Shown here one piece after another: positions 51,887 to 62,436 of a DNA stretch of 64,000 bases (position 1 is its first letter; each line of letters begins with the position of its first letter). Origin of the DNA: Pedobacter jejuensis (lineage in GTDB: Bacteria; Bacteroidota; Bacteroidia; Sphingobacteriales; Sphingobacteriaceae); assembly GCF_003725795.1 (NCBI RefSeq), contig NZ_RBEE01000002.1:186001-250000 (forward strand), given 5' to 3'. A model generated the notes under the pieces. The model had not been told where the DNA came from and made no database searches. It saw only the letters and a program-made list of their open reading frames with translations. A program made the position numbers and the translations under genes.

Positions 51887-54800
51887 TTATAGAGTTAATG
51901 TTAAACCGAACATGAAAGTTCGTGTTCTAAAATCCTGATTAAGGAAAGAGTTGCCACTTGGATTTTCAGGATCCCAACCAACAAATTTTGAGAATATGAA
52001 AGGATTGAATGCATTAGCGTAGACTCTAAGCCCTTGAATACCTACTTTATTTAACATTGTTCTTGGCAAAGTGTAGCCGAGCGTCATGTTACTGATTTTA
52101 GTATAAGAACTGTTCTGAAATTGCGCAACAGTTCTGGCATCTCCATCTGTTTCAATAGCCGTATTTGCCCAGGTGTTGCTTGGGTTGGTTGGTGTCCAGT
52201 AATCTCTGTCGAATGCACCAAAACGTGCCCTAGTTTGATCACCATTCATCACTTGCTCTAGGAATACGCTGTTTTCATAAGATCCCTGACGGGTGTAAAG
52301 TGTTATGCTGAAATCAAAATTTGCATAATTCATGGTACTCGTTAAACCACCAAACCATTTCGGCATATCACTGCCAATAATTTGCCTATCGCTTGGATCG
52401 ATTTTACCATCTGGAACACCATTTGGTCCACTTATGTCTTCAATTTTATATTGTCCGGGAATTCTGCCATAGCTTTTAGCCGCAGCAAGTTCTTCGTTCT
52501 GCCAAACGCCTGTAATTTTATAACGGTAAACTACCCTTGATTTCTGACCTATGAAAAATCCATTTCCGATATCATCTTTTCCATCACCATACAGTTCAAG
52601 AAGTTTATTATTGTTAATGGCAAAGTTAAAATTAGTATTCCATGTAAATTTATCAGAGCGAATGTTTACTGTATTAATACCCACTTCAATACCTTGATTA
52701 CGAATGGTGCCAAGATTGGTCGTTGTATTAGGGTAACCATTTGCATCAGGAATTCTTTGGCTCAACACGGTTCCATTTGTAGTTTTACGATAAAGATCTA
52801 CCTGCAAACCAATTCTGTTTTTAAACATTTGCATATCTAATCCTAAATTGTATTCGTCTGTTTTTTCCCATGTTAAATCCTGATTTCCAAATGCGGGGGC
52901 AAATCCGTTAGCACCACTTCCATTAAAATCATATACCGTTTGGTTTAATTTAGATTGTGTTACGTATGGAAGAAAATATGGATCTCTTAATGAAGCATTA
53001 CCAGACTTGCCATAAGACAATCTAAGTTTCAATAAATCTATTGCTTTTACATTGCTAAAAAAGTTTTCTTTACTAATTATCCAAGCAAATGCACCCGATG
53101 GAAAGTAACCCCATTTATGTCCTGGTGCAAATATCGAATTACCATCGGCACGAAAAGTTGCCGTAAATAGGTATTTATCATTGTAGGTATAATTTGCCCT
53201 GCCATAAACGGAGGTAATATTTTGCAGGCTATAACCACTACCTACGGTAATAACTGGTGCAATACCGTTAACCGTTGTGGCCGACTGTAAATTATACCAT
53301 AGAGAATTAAATGGAAGCCCCGTCGCCGAGTTTGAAGTGAAATCCTGCTGATGGTATTCAAACGAATTACCAACAGTTACATCAAATTTATGTTTACCTA
53401 TTTCGTTATTATAAACCAATAAGTTATCCCAGGTATAATTAACAAACTGATTTGCAGCAGTTGATGCACTATTAGGCAAAGTACCCAATCTGGATTTTGA
53501 AAACGTATCGTTAAACTGTCCTTGTTTTTGTATCGTTATATCCGGACTGAAAGAGGTACGAACTTTTAGCCCTTTTATAATATTTGCTTCTGCATAAACA
53601 TTTGGTAAAACATGCAGGTACTGTTGCTGCCTGATTTCGTTTCTGAAATCAAACAATGGATTGGTAATTTGTGCCTCAGATTCATAAGCAAAAAAGCGTT
53701 CCGATCCATCAGCATTGTAAGCACTACCAGTTGGGCGAAGGCGATAGGCACTTCTAAACGCTTCACCACTACTTGGGTGTATATCGGCAAAGGTCGTATA
53801 CATGGATGCGCCAGCTTTGAAAGTTTTGTTTATCGTTTTATCCAAACCAGCCTTTAAAGTATATTTCTTAGTACTTTCGGCTTTCATTGTTCCCTGATAA
53901 AGCTGATATCCCGCAGCAATAAAGTAATTGGTTTTATCATCGCCTCCGCTGATTGATAAATTTTGATTTGATGAAATACCGTTTCTTTTAATTAAATCTA
54001 TCCAATCTGTGTAAGTACCATTAGCAATGTTACTTAATTCAGTTGCTGAAAAAATAGTATTGTCTGCAATAGGTGTTGTTGGGATGGGTTGATTATTCCT
54101 GATTGCCGTAGCTCTTGGTAATTCATAAAAATAATCACGAACATAATTTACAAAAGTTGGTCCATCCATCACCGGAGGCAAATTGTAAGGATTTACAATA
54201 CCGATAAAAGCATCATAAGTTATTTTTGTAGCACCTTTAGAACCTCGTTTTGTAGTAACCAAAATAACACCATTCGAACCCCTTGAACCATAAATGGCAG
54301 TAGATGAAACATCTTTTAACACATCAATACGTTCGATATCAGCAGGATTAATGTCATTAATAGGATTGGTTGCGCTACCATTTTGCGCAACCGGAATTCC
54401 ATCAATAACATAAAGTGGCTGTGTACTTCCTGTAATTGAATTTGCACCTCTAATTTCGATACTAAAATCAGAACCCGGCTTTCCTGAGTTACGCCTGATA
54501 TCAACACCTGGTAGCCTACCTTGCATGGCTTCTTGAGCACCAGTAGCACGTGCCCTGGTAATTTCTTCAGATTGCAACGAGTTTACAGCACCGGTAAGGT
54601 CTATTTTTTTCTTGGTGCCATAACCGATTACTACTACATCACTTAGGTCGTTTTGACTTTCTGATAGTGATACATTAACCGTTGTTCTATTTCCAACAGT
54701 AATCTCGCTTGGGGTTGAACCTACAAGCGTGAATACCAAAACAGATGTTGGCGATGCAGAAATAACATATTTTCCATTTGTATCGGTAGAGGTTGCGGTT

Positions 54801-54973
54801 TGCGCTCCCTTTACCCGAACGGAAACACCAGGAATTGGTTCTCCTTTTGTATCGGTTACTTTGCCCGTAATGTTGGTTTGGGCAAAAGCATAACCGAGTA
54901 GCAGAAATAACTGCAGTGCCACTACAGCTGCCAACTTGCAGCCTCGGAAACAATAAAGTTTAAGTTTACTCAT
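51887..54973 (-). CDS. SusC/RagA family TonB-dependent outer membrane transporter
   Basis: The 1028-residue protein has a signal peptide (about 1-31), a carboxypeptidase-D-like repeat (about 33-115), a plug (about 120-235, including LQGRLPGVDI and PLYVIDGIPV) and a 22-strand barrel ending in the aromatic-rich C-terminus FMFGLTLTL. Together with SusD it imports a glycan across the outer membrane using TonB. Length and order (SusC then SusD) are normal. It lies 109 bp from GH31, which leaves room for a promoter, but none matches the consensus. Confidence 0.95.
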   Translation of the reverse strand: MSKLKLYCFRGCKLAAVVALQLFLLLGYAFAQTNITGKVTDTKGEPIPGVSVRVKGAQTATSTDTNGKYVISASPTSVLVFTLVGSTPSEITVGNRTTVNVSLSESQNDLSDVVVIGYGTKKKIDLTGAVNSLQSEEITRARATGAQEAMQGRLPGVDIRRNSGKPGSDFSIEIRGANSITGSTQPLYVIDGIPVAQNGSATNPINDINPADIERIDVLKDVSSTAIYGSRGSNGVILVTTKRGSKGATKITYDAFIGIVNPYNLPPVMDGPTFVNYVRDYFYELPRATAIRNNQPIPTTPIADNTIFSATELSNIANGTYTDWIDLIKRNGISSNQNLSISGGDDKTNYFIAAGYQLYQGTMKAESTKKYTLKAGLDKTINKTFKAGASMYTTFADIHPSSGEAFRSAYRLRPTGSAYNADGSERFFAYESEAQITNPLFDFRNEIRQQQYLHVLPNVYAEANIIKGLKVRTSFSPDITIQKQGQFNDTFSKSRLGTLPNSASTAANQFVNYTWDNLLVYNNEIGKHKFDVTVGNSFEYHQQDFTSNSATGLPFNSLWYNLQSATTVNGIAPVITVGSGYSLQNITSVYGRANYTYNDKYLFTATFRADGNSIFAPGHKWGYFPSGAFAWIISKENFFSNVKAIDLLKLRLSYGKSGNASLRDPYFLPYVTQSKLNQTVYDFNGSGANGFAPAFGNQDLTWEKTDEYNLGLDMQMFKNRIGLQVDLYRKTTNGTVLSQRIPDANGYPNTTTNLGTIRNQGIEVGINTVNIRSDKFTWNTNFNFAINNNKLLELYGDGKDDIGNGFFIGQKSRVVYRYKITGVWQNEELAAAKSYGRIPGQYKIEDISGPNGVPDGKIDPSDRQIIGSDMPKWFGGLTSTMNYANFDFSITLYTRQGSYENSVFLEQVMNGDQTRARFGAFDRDYWTPTNPSNTWANTAIETDGDARTVAQFQNSSYTKISNMTLGYTLPRTMLNKVGIQGLRVYANAFNPFIFSKFVGWDPENPSGNSFLNQDFRTRTFMFGLTLTL

Positions 54974-55082
54974 AATTATTATTTGGTTAGTTAAAAATTT
55001 AAGAAGATTAAATCGGGTTGTTAATTCTCATTTACCTGTATTATATTGGTTTAAATAGTCTTATTGTTCGGTTCAATTTGCC

Positions 55083-57230
55083 TTAAAGCGTCATCATCTT
55101 ATAGGTTATTTTCTTGGTTGTGTTGGGTTTGCCTTTTTCAGCGTTGGTAATACTTCCAACACATTTACCTTTAACTTTTGAAATTTTGACTGTTCTAATC
55201 GAGAAATCACCTTTTTCATAATTATAGGTCTCACCATCATCATCGTAATACTGGTATGTTGCCGGTTTTGAGCCATAGTATCGAAATTCGATATCTACTT
55301 TTTCATCTGGTTTTGGTGCGTGAAGCAATGGTTTCATCATGGGTATAATTCCACCATCTTTAACATAAACCGGAATTTTATCTAAACCAGGATTTGTTGT
55401 TATTACTTCGCCATCGCCGACATACTTTCCGGTGTAAAAATCAAACCATTTTCCTTTAGGTAAAATAACGGTCCTGCTTTTTTGCCCGGTAAACATTGGT
55501 GCTACAAGTAGGTTTTCGCCTGCCATGTATTGGTCTTTAATCTCTTTTACCATTGCTTTTGCATATGGGTTTTCTTCCAGATTATCGTTTTTCTTTTCTT
55601 GTATAGGGGTGATATTTTGGAAACCATTTTCTAAATTCATGGCCCTGAAAGGTGGAATACCTTCGAAATGATATTTAGCAAATTCGCTGTACCAATAAGG
55701 CATCATTTGCATTCGTAATAGCGCAAATTCTTTAATTATTGGGGCAACTTCGGGGAATGTCCATGGTTTGGTACCACTTGCCCAAGCATTAATCATTGCC
55801 ATTGGAGAAAAAACATTTGATTGAAAACGCCTTACCCATTCTTCAGGACTATTGGATGCCCTTACTTCGGGTGTCCATAAAACACCTGCGAAACCACTAT
55901 TAATTAAAGCGGTGATAAAATCCTGGTGGTTGTAATAGTCGTTGTAGATAACGTAAGGAAAAGAAACGCCACCTGCATTCGAACCTCTAACCAAACCATA
56001 AGTTCGCAGATTTTTTTGCTGATACAATTCTGTAGTATATCGTTGCATTAACACGCCATAGGTTTGGCGCATTTGCTCGGCCGATGTTTGTGAAGGAAAA
56101 GTTGCCAAATCAGGCCATAAATAGCCATCACCACCATCTACTTCATCAATTTTATATCCGCTGATGCCGATGTCAACTTTGTTTTTATTTAATGCAGTAA
56201 ACAAAATATTTTTGCCACTATCTGTATTTATATCTGGCACTACACCAGCCCAAACCGTGTGCGATGCCGTGTAAGGAAGCAGTTTTTTATAAAACGGGGC
56301 ATCAGGCGAAACGTAGGGATTTATCCATAAATTTATGCGGATATTTTTCTTTAGCAAGTCAGCAACCATTTTTGCTGGCTCCGGAAACCTTTTTTTATCC
56401 CATTCGAATGTATTTGGATAAGATTTGCTTTGCCAACCAGGTTCAAGTCCGATAAAATCAAGCGGATAACCTCTTTGTTCAAAATCTGCAGCTTCTTTAA
56501 ATACTTCGGCAGCATTGGTAAGTCGCTCCATACGTTGTGTAAAGCCCAAGCCCCAACGTGGCGGCAAACAACCACCGCCGTTAAAAAGATTGAAGCGTTG
56601 CACAGCATTCATAGGCGTTGGACCGCCTATAACATAAATTTCTACACCTTCTGCCGGCACAAGAATTTCAACACCATCAGAATATGGGTGAGGATTCCAA
56701 TTCGGGTCTGTATTTCTATCCTGAACTTCGGGTGGATTTTTACTATCTCTTTGTACCGAAGCACCTGCGTAAACTTTTAAGTAGCGAGCACTATTTATAA
56801 AAATTCCGTAACCTTTCGATGAAACATAAAAAGGTGTTGGCGCATGCGTTCTACCATTATCAGTTCCGTTGTAATGATCTACATGAAGCTCGAGAATTTT
56901 ACCTCTTTGGTTTACAGATTTGAAGTTTAATCCGAAGCCAAAAAGTTGCTCTGTTTTATCTAAAGGAAACTTTAAATAAGTTTTTCCATCAATTATTTTT
57001 GCTGTAATTTCTGATTTTAAAAGTGGAAATTTTGATTGCTCCAGCTTCATTAAACCATTATGATAAGGCGAAACGCCAGAAGCTGTTAACAGATTGTATT
57101 GCTCTGGTTTACCGACGGTTGCCTTCCAAATACCAGGTTCTACCTCCTGCCAATCCATTTTTTGTGCATGAAGTTGTGTGCAAACAAAACAGATTAAAAT
57201 ACTGTAAGAAATGTAACGCATTATGCTCAT
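55083..57230 (-). CDS. GH31 family alpha-glycosidase
   Basis: The 715-residue protein has a signal peptide (about 1-23) and GH31 layout: N-terminal beta-sandwich (FGFGLNFKS near 97), the barrel, and the nucleophile D362 in YKIDEVDGG. The region ahead of it (GWQSKSYPNTFEWDKKRFPEP) is typical. GH31 enzymes act on alpha-glucosides, alpha-xylosides or alpha-galactosides; this subgroup cannot be set with certainty. It is 4 bp behind GH106, so the two are translationally coupled. Confidence 0.92.
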   Translation of the reverse strand: MSIMRYISYSILICFVCTQLHAQKMDWQEVEPGIWKATVGKPEQYNLLTASGVSPYHNGLMKLEQSKFPLLKSEITAKIIDGKTYLKFPLDKTEQLFGFGLNFKSVNQRGKILELHVDHYNGTDNGRTHAPTPFYVSSKGYGIFINSARYLKVYAGASVQRDSKNPPEVQDRNTDPNWNPHPYSDGVEILVPAEGVEIYVIGGPTPMNAVQRFNLFNGGGCLPPRWGLGFTQRMERLTNAAEVFKEAADFEQRGYPLDFIGLEPGWQSKSYPNTFEWDKKRFPEPAKMVADLLKKNIRINLWINPYVSPDAPFYKKLLPYTASHTVWAGVVPDINTDSGKNILFTALNKNKVDIGISGYKIDEVDGGDGYLWPDLATFPSQTSAEQMRQTYGVLMQRYTTELYQQKNLRTYGLVRGSNAGGVSFPYVIYNDYYNHQDFITALINSGFAGVLWTPEVRASNSPEEWVRRFQSNVFSPMAMINAWASGTKPWTFPEVAPIIKEFALLRMQMMPYWYSEFAKYHFEGIPPFRAMNLENGFQNITPIQEKKNDNLEENPYAKAMVKEIKDQYMAGENLLVAPMFTGQKSRTVILPKGKWFDFYTGKYVGDGEVITTNPGLDKIPVYVKDGGIIPMMKPLLHAPKPDEKVDIEFRYYGSKPATYQYYDDDGETYNYEKGDFSIRTVKISKVKGKCVGSITNAEKGKPNTTKKITYKMMTL

Positions 57231-57234
57231 TTGA

Positions 57235-59736
57235 TTACAATTTATTTTCTGAATGAATAATTTTTACCGGACCTAATAACCCTGAAGAAATTAATGGCGA
57301 ATCTTTAGTGAAGTAATTCCAGGTGGTGAAGGTGAATCTTCCTTTTGATGGACGAGGCTTATTGTTCAAGAACCAATCTGGAAATTCTTTTAAAAACGAA
57401 CCGCTGTTCATGTGACCAGGAAGCCATTCCATATCGGCTGGTTCCTGCTCATCGCCAATCAATCTATTCGCCCAAACATTTGTAACGGCAATTTCTAATT
57501 TGTTATTTGATTTTTTCAGCAGTCCGGCCGGAATTTGAATGTTCCACGGTGCCGTCCACACTACACCAAGTTCAACATTATTTAATTTTACACTTGCAAT
57601 ATGTTTTACTGTTCCTAAATCAATTAAAAGGTTTTTACTATTCTCTTTACTTAAATATGTGGCGTTGAAAACTTTTGTGTAAAGTGCAGTTCCACTATAA
57701 TATTTAATGCCATTTTCTTCATTTTTAGTCCAGTCGGTTAAGCTATTAAAGCGTACTGGTTTTACTGGTCCACCCCATGCCGCATCAAATTTCACATCCC
57801 AACTTCCATCTAAAGTTGCAAGTGATTGTGATGCAGGAAAATTAACAGCGTTCGATTTTTTAACAGCTGGTTTCCTGAAAACGATAAAAAAGCTTTGAGA
57901 ATCTTCGAAATTTAATTGAATGCTGGTAGCACCATTTTGCTCATCAAATTGAGGCAAATCTTTCATTTCTCCTGTTACCGGGTTCCATAATTCTGGCTGT
58001 TTGCCAACAACTTTAAAGCTGCATTTTGCAGCTCCCAAAGAACGATTTGTATTGGCTACGAAAAAAATATCCATATCACCATCGCTTCTTCGAATGTGTT
58101 TCAAATCAACGTTCCCGGTTTGCTCTGCTACGAAAAAATCATCTTTTGTATCATTGATATGTCCCCATTGCAACAAAGCCTGGCATCGTTTCCAATACTC
58201 AACCATTGCTTTACCAGGCTCCCACCAGGTTTGGGTACGATCGAAATGGGTTCCCCATTGCCCCATAGTTGCACCAGGCTTATATTTCTCATCCCAAGGT
58301 TGTTGCACAAAACGATGCAGTATTAACTGATTTACACCGGCACAAAACGCGGCATCGCCCATAGATTTTAACCAGGCAGGGGTTTCATCCCATTTACTAT
58401 CTGTTGGGTCGCCGGTAAATCCTTCTGCTTCAATAATATTTTGCCCTGATTTTCTTAGCGCAGCAACAGTTGGGTCTAACTCGTACGGACTATATTTTCC
58501 TTTGTGCGTCCAAAACTCAGTCATCACCTTGCCCACATAAGGCATTACATCATCTTGTCGCCATGGTCCGCCATAAGGTTCGGCTAAGAAAGTAAGGTTA
58601 GCTGCCTTTAGTTTTTTTGCAATGGTAGCGAAATATACATCGCGGTATAAATCTTTAATTGTGGCACTAAAATCTTCTCTAAATTTTAAAGAGTCTTGCT
58701 TGCTTCCAATGGTACGTTTGGCAAAAGAAGCCAAATACGGAACCAAATCGTATCCTCTTCTTGATGAAAATTCTGACCTCATTTTTGGTGTCCAATTTGG
58801 TTCGCCAGCTTCGTAACTATCAAAATGAACATGAGTAAAACTACTGCCAACAAATTCGCCTATGTACTTTTTAATTTCTCCAACAACATGGTCGAGGTGA
58901 AAAGCCACAGCCTCTTCACTCATTTTATCGCATTCTAAACCAGTAGCTTTCCATTGCGATGGCTGAATAAGTGTACCGCTTGTAGTATGTCCGAATCGAT
59001 AAATAACCCAATCGCCTGCGGGTGCATCCCATTCCAATTGCCCATCGACCTGCATTTTACTGGTTAAATCAATAATTTTATCTTTTGGAACAATACCTGA
59101 AGCCGGCAAAGCCAAAAGTGCAATATCTTTATAATAGGTATTTCTGGCTTTAATTTCTGGTTTTTCGACCTTATTGGTCTCCGGGTTATACATTGGAAAA
59201 GGACTCTTTCCTCTCGGATTAACTTTTGGCTTACCAATATTTATGCTGATATGTGTGTTCCCTTTAACTTTTACTTCGTTGTAGCAAATTTCTTGCATAG
59301 AAAGCTCGGGTGTAATCCAAGGACCACCGCTTGATTCGTATGATGGACCATTGAACATGCCAAAATCCATACCCAAACGCTTTGATTCACTAGCTGCATG
59401 TTTTACCAAATCCCACCAAGGCTCGGTCCAGGAAATTATTTCGGGCGTTGGGCTTTTATTTATTTCTCCTGCCCATGGTGTGGTTACATCGGCCAAACTA
59501 AACATTGTTGTTCTATTGAAACCTTCCTTCTTAAGCGCCTCCAAATCTTTAGTAATGCCCGATTTACTCAAATTAGCACCCATCCACATCCACAAAACAC
59601 CAGGTTTTGCGCTTTCAGGCGGATTTAAAAACACTTGTTCAGGATTATCAGCACTTTTTACTTGTGCATGAACAGGTACAGTGAATCCAATAATTATGAT
59701 TGATAAAAGAAGTTTTATGCGTTTAAGTTTACTCAT
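57235..59736 (-). CDS. GH106 alpha-L-rhamnosidase family protein
   Basis: The 833-residue protein begins with a signal peptide (about 1-24) and GH106 phrases: VLWMWMGANLSKSGITKDLEALKKEGFN, MDFGMFNGPSYESSGGPW and a late VWTAPWNIQIP galactose-binding beta-sandwich. GH106 enzymes remove terminal alpha-L-rhamnose from rhamnogalacturonan-type glycans with calcium. It is the first gene after a 308-bp gap and therefore probably the first gene of the main PUL transcript. Confidence 0.9.
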   Translation of the reverse strand: MSKLKRIKLLLSIIIIGFTVPVHAQVKSADNPEQVFLNPPESAKPGVLWMWMGANLSKSGITKDLEALKKEGFNRTTMFSLADVTTPWAGEINKSPTPEIISWTEPWWDLVKHAASESKRLGMDFGMFNGPSYESSGGPWITPELSMQEICYNEVKVKGNTHISINIGKPKVNPRGKSPFPMYNPETNKVEKPEIKARNTYYKDIALLALPASGIVPKDKIIDLTSKMQVDGQLEWDAPAGDWVIYRFGHTTSGTLIQPSQWKATGLECDKMSEEAVAFHLDHVVGEIKKYIGEFVGSSFTHVHFDSYEAGEPNWTPKMRSEFSSRRGYDLVPYLASFAKRTIGSKQDSLKFREDFSATIKDLYRDVYFATIAKKLKAANLTFLAEPYGGPWRQDDVMPYVGKVMTEFWTHKGKYSPYELDPTVAALRKSGQNIIEAEGFTGDPTDSKWDETPAWLKSMGDAAFCAGVNQLILHRFVQQPWDEKYKPGATMGQWGTHFDRTQTWWEPGKAMVEYWKRCQALLQWGHINDTKDDFFVAEQTGNVDLKHIRRSDGDMDIFFVANTNRSLGAAKCSFKVVGKQPELWNPVTGEMKDLPQFDEQNGATSIQLNFEDSQSFFIVFRKPAVKKSNAVNFPASQSLATLDGSWDVKFDAAWGGPVKPVRFNSLTDWTKNEENGIKYYSGTALYTKVFNATYLSKENSKNLLIDLGTVKHIASVKLNNVELGVVWTAPWNIQIPAGLLKKSNNKLEIAVTNVWANRLIGDEQEPADMEWLPGHMNSGSFLKEFPDWFLNNKPRPSKGRFTFTTWNYFTKDSPLISSGLLGPVKIIHSENKL

Positions 59737-60044
59737 AATGTAGCCAGGTATTGATTTTAAGCTTGAGGGCGATAATTTGAATTTTACACCAACAGATGTT
59801 TATCACTTTTAGAAATTTTTATAAACAGTATGTCCGAAATATATTTCAACAACCGCTATTTAACTTCTAGCTTAAGCAACCTAATTATTGGGATTAAAAG
59901 TTCCTTTTTAATGAGGTAAATATCTGGTTAGGTGTTATCTACTTTCAAAGAAACAAGATTTTAGCATCAGAAATTTGCTCAGATTGACTACTTATTAAAT
60001 GATTTTACCATAAAAGCATATCAATATTAACATCTGTGTTAATT
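59737..60044 (-). promoter_or_regulatory. 308-bp gap, likely PUL promoter region
   Basis: No gene is seen here. The DNA is AT-rich and lies between the AraC regulator stop and the GH106 start, so it probably holds the promoter of the GH106-to-GH29 transcript and AraC sites. I could not find a clear -7 and -33 pair or a convincing pair of direct repeats on the minus strand. Confidence 0.45.
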
Positions 60045-60914
60045 TCATTTGATATTATGCTGTTGCCTGTAATCTTTTGGGGTCATACCTGTTATGGTTT
60101 TAAAGTTTTTATGCAGGCACGAAAAGTTATTGAATCCAGATTCATGGCATATATTCTTCATATTCAGCTTATTATCTAAAATTAACTTACAGGCGTAGCC
60201 AACACGCATATCTGCCAAGAAATTCATAAAGGTTTTACCAGTTCGGGTTTTGAAATACCGGCAAAAAGAACTTACTGACATACCAGCAATGCTTGCTACC
60301 TCTTCCAGTTCGATTTTATTTTTGAAATTGCTGATTACAAAATTGTAGATGTTATCCATTCTTTCGTTTTCGTATTCTTTAAAATCTTGTTTAAAGCCTA
60401 TGCTTGCCAAGATAGTATGCTCTGGCATTTTACTAATGGCGTTAAGGCAATCTAAAAGTTGAATAATCCTAACAATGCCTTGAGAATTGTAAACCGATTC
60501 AATTTTAGCAGCAATTGCAGTTGCATCTTTAGCTTTAATCAAGATACCTCTTTTTGCCAGCTCCATTAAAGAACGAAGACTGCTTGATTCTGGAAGCATT
60601 AAAAACCTATCGCCTAAAAAATTATCAAAAAAATGAATTACGGTAGAATATGGCTCATGATTTTCTTTATCATTTAAAAAACAGCTGTCATACTTCCAAT
60701 AATGGGGCAAGTCGCTGCCAATTAAAACCACATCTCCTGGTCCAAAATTCCTGATGTTATCGCCTACAAACTGAGTACCGGTACCTTTATGAAAAGTAAT
60801 TAGCTCGATTTGTTTATGGTAATGCCACCTGTTGTTGATGTTCGCATAAAAATCTTTCCTTACACTAAAAGATTGACTTTCTACATTAATTATATTTAAG
60901 TGTTGTGGTTTCAT
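60045..60914 (-). CDS. AraC family transcriptional regulator
   Basis: The 289-residue protein has an N-terminal cupin sensor (about 15-100, with ITFHKGTGTQFVGD and LIGSDLPHYWK) and a C-terminal double helix-turn-helix (about 190-285), with LEEVASIAGMSVSSFCRYFKTRTG and the family end GMTPKDYRQQ. It probably binds a sugar released by the locus and controls the PUL. It is inside the locus, 61 bp after the isomerase, with a hairpin between. No hybrid two-component or SusR-type regulator is visible in the window. Confidence 0.92.
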   Translation of the reverse strand: MKPQHLNIINVESQSFSVRKDFYANINNRWHYHKQIELITFHKGTGTQFVGDNIRNFGPGDVVLIGSDLPHYWKYDSCFLNDKENHEPYSTVIHFFDNFLGDRFLMLPESSSLRSLMELAKRGILIKAKDATAIAAKIESVYNSQGIVRIIQLLDCLNAISKMPEHTILASIGFKQDFKEYENERMDNIYNFVISNFKNKIELEEVASIAGMSVSSFCRYFKTRTGKTFMNFLADMRVGYACKLILDNKLNMKNICHESGFNNFSCLHKNFKTITGMTPKDYRQQHNIK

Positions 60915-60932
60915 AGTATTTTATTTTATAAA

Positions 60933-60971
60933 AGTTTGGGTTTAAACGGCAAGGTTTTTAAAACCCAAACT
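60933..60971 (-). terminator. Hairpin with T-run between isomerase and AraC
   Basis: AGTTTGGGTTT (60933-60943) pairs perfectly with AAACCCAAACT (60961-60971) around a 17-nt loop. On the minus strand a TTTTAT run follows. It is placed 5 bp after the isomerase stop, so it could terminate the isomerase transcript or partly separate the regulator. Confidence 0.65.
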
Positions 60972-60975
60972 GTTG

Positions 60976-62406
60976 CTAACAGACTTTTACAACGGGCATA
61001 TTTAATAACTGACCAAGTTTTTCAATCTTATCAGCTATATGTCCTATCCCTACTGCACAATGGTGTGCTGGTCCGTTTTCATTCCATGCATTTACAAATT
61101 TTCTGGCGCCAATGCTAAATTTATACCGGCTGTTGGTGTTGCCAATTTGTAAAATTGGTCCGCTAACCGATTCGCCTTCGGCTACTAAAAGCATCAATTT
61201 TCCGTCCTTAGTTTCGGCAACGGAAAGCAAGGTTACCGGTCCGTTTTTAACCGACATTTCTACAGAAAGACCGCTGCCAACTTTACCATGATATACTTTT
61301 AATGGTTTAACTTTAGTTTTTCCTTCGGCAATGGCAATATGCCCTGGTCCATCATGCCCCATCAATACCACATCATCTTTAAAATCCATAGCATAATATT
61401 CTGTAAATGACCCACCTGCACCAAAACTATCCATGATTTTCATAGCCTGTGCATTTTTAATTTCATATTCGCCAGCAACCGGAATTCCTCTGGCTGTTAA
61501 TAAAGAATTGCCTAAAATGATTGAGCTTATGGTATCTTCATTATCTTGATTACCGGTGCCTTTGTAGTAATAAGCCATGGAACCCAGCTTGTATTTTTCA
61601 ACCAGTTTATCGAGGGCAACTGATGTTCTGGCTGCATCATTCAAAGCATGCAAAGCACAATCTTCTTCAATTTCGAATTGAGTTTTAAAGTGAGCAACCC
61701 TATCGCTAATCTCAATTTCGGTTATTGATTTTCTTAGTGCAGCCAATTCATCAACTTCTAAAAGTTCTATATGGCCGCCAAAGTGAGCGTATTGCTTAGT
61801 GATATCTGTATATATATCGAGCATACCGCTATAATAATGCCCCATGCAACCCAGCCTATTGTACGACATGATGTTGGCAACTCTTGCTGCCTCTATCCAC
61901 TGAGCAACCTCTTGCCAGCATTCTTCATCATTATGCAGCATGCCTGTTACCTGGTAAAATTGAATACCTGTTCTATTAAACACATTTGCAATTTCGGGTA
62001 CCGGGCAAGCCGAACAATAGGCCAACCACTCTGCGGTCATTTTTACCCTATCATCCATTTGATTAAATTTTTCATAATCAATAGCAGGTTCGGGAGAGAT
62101 ATTTAAAATTATTACAGGAACTTTAGCACGCTGAACAATAGGTAAAACGGTTGATGATAATGCGTAAGTACTTACATATAAGAAGATTATATCAACATTT
62201 TCTGTTCTAAATTTATCGCCGGCATCAAAGGCTTTATCGATATTATCAACTAATCCCAGGTTAAGAACATTAGGATGGATAGATGAAATCTTTTCTTCAA
62301 CCACAGAAAGATAACCCTTTAAACGAGTTTCTAATCCTTCAAATTGATCCCAATAGGTATCTAAACCGATAGCAAATAAACCAACCTTAAACGTATTTTT
62401 ATTCAT
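60976..62406 (-). CDS. L-fucose/L-arabinose isomerase family protein
   Basis: The 476-residue protein belongs to the arabinose/fucose isomerase superfamily. It begins TFKVGLFAIGLDTYWDQFEGL, contains FGGHIELLEVDEL, then SFTEYYAMDFKDDVVLMGHDGPGH, which carries metal-ligand Glu and His, and ends in HHCAVGIGHIADKI with the last His. It has no signal peptide, so it acts in the cytoplasm on an aldose released by the locus. The start at 62406 (ATG) is preferred over the TTG at 62424. It lies 30 bp after GH78. Its exact sugar is not known. Confidence 0.85.
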   Translation of the reverse strand: MNKNTFKVGLFAIGLDTYWDQFEGLETRLKGYLSVVEEKISSIHPNVLNLGLVDNIDKAFDAGDKFRTENVDIIFLYVSTYALSSTVLPIVQRAKVPVIILNISPEPAIDYEKFNQMDDRVKMTAEWLAYCSACPVPEIANVFNRTGIQFYQVTGMLHNDEECWQEVAQWIEAARVANIMSYNRLGCMGHYYSGMLDIYTDITKQYAHFGGHIELLEVDELAALRKSITEIEISDRVAHFKTQFEIEEDCALHALNDAARTSVALDKLVEKYKLGSMAYYYKGTGNQDNEDTISSIILGNSLLTARGIPVAGEYEIKNAQAMKIMDSFGAGGSFTEYYAMDFKDDVVLMGHDGPGHIAIAEGKTKVKPLKVYHGKVGSGLSVEMSVKNGPVTLLSVAETKDGKLMLLVAEGESVSGPILQIGNTNSRYKFSIGARKFVNAWNENGPAHHCAVGIGHIADKIEKLGQLLNMPVVKVC

Positions 62407-62436
62407 GATAGATGTGTAATTCAATGGGTAGATAAA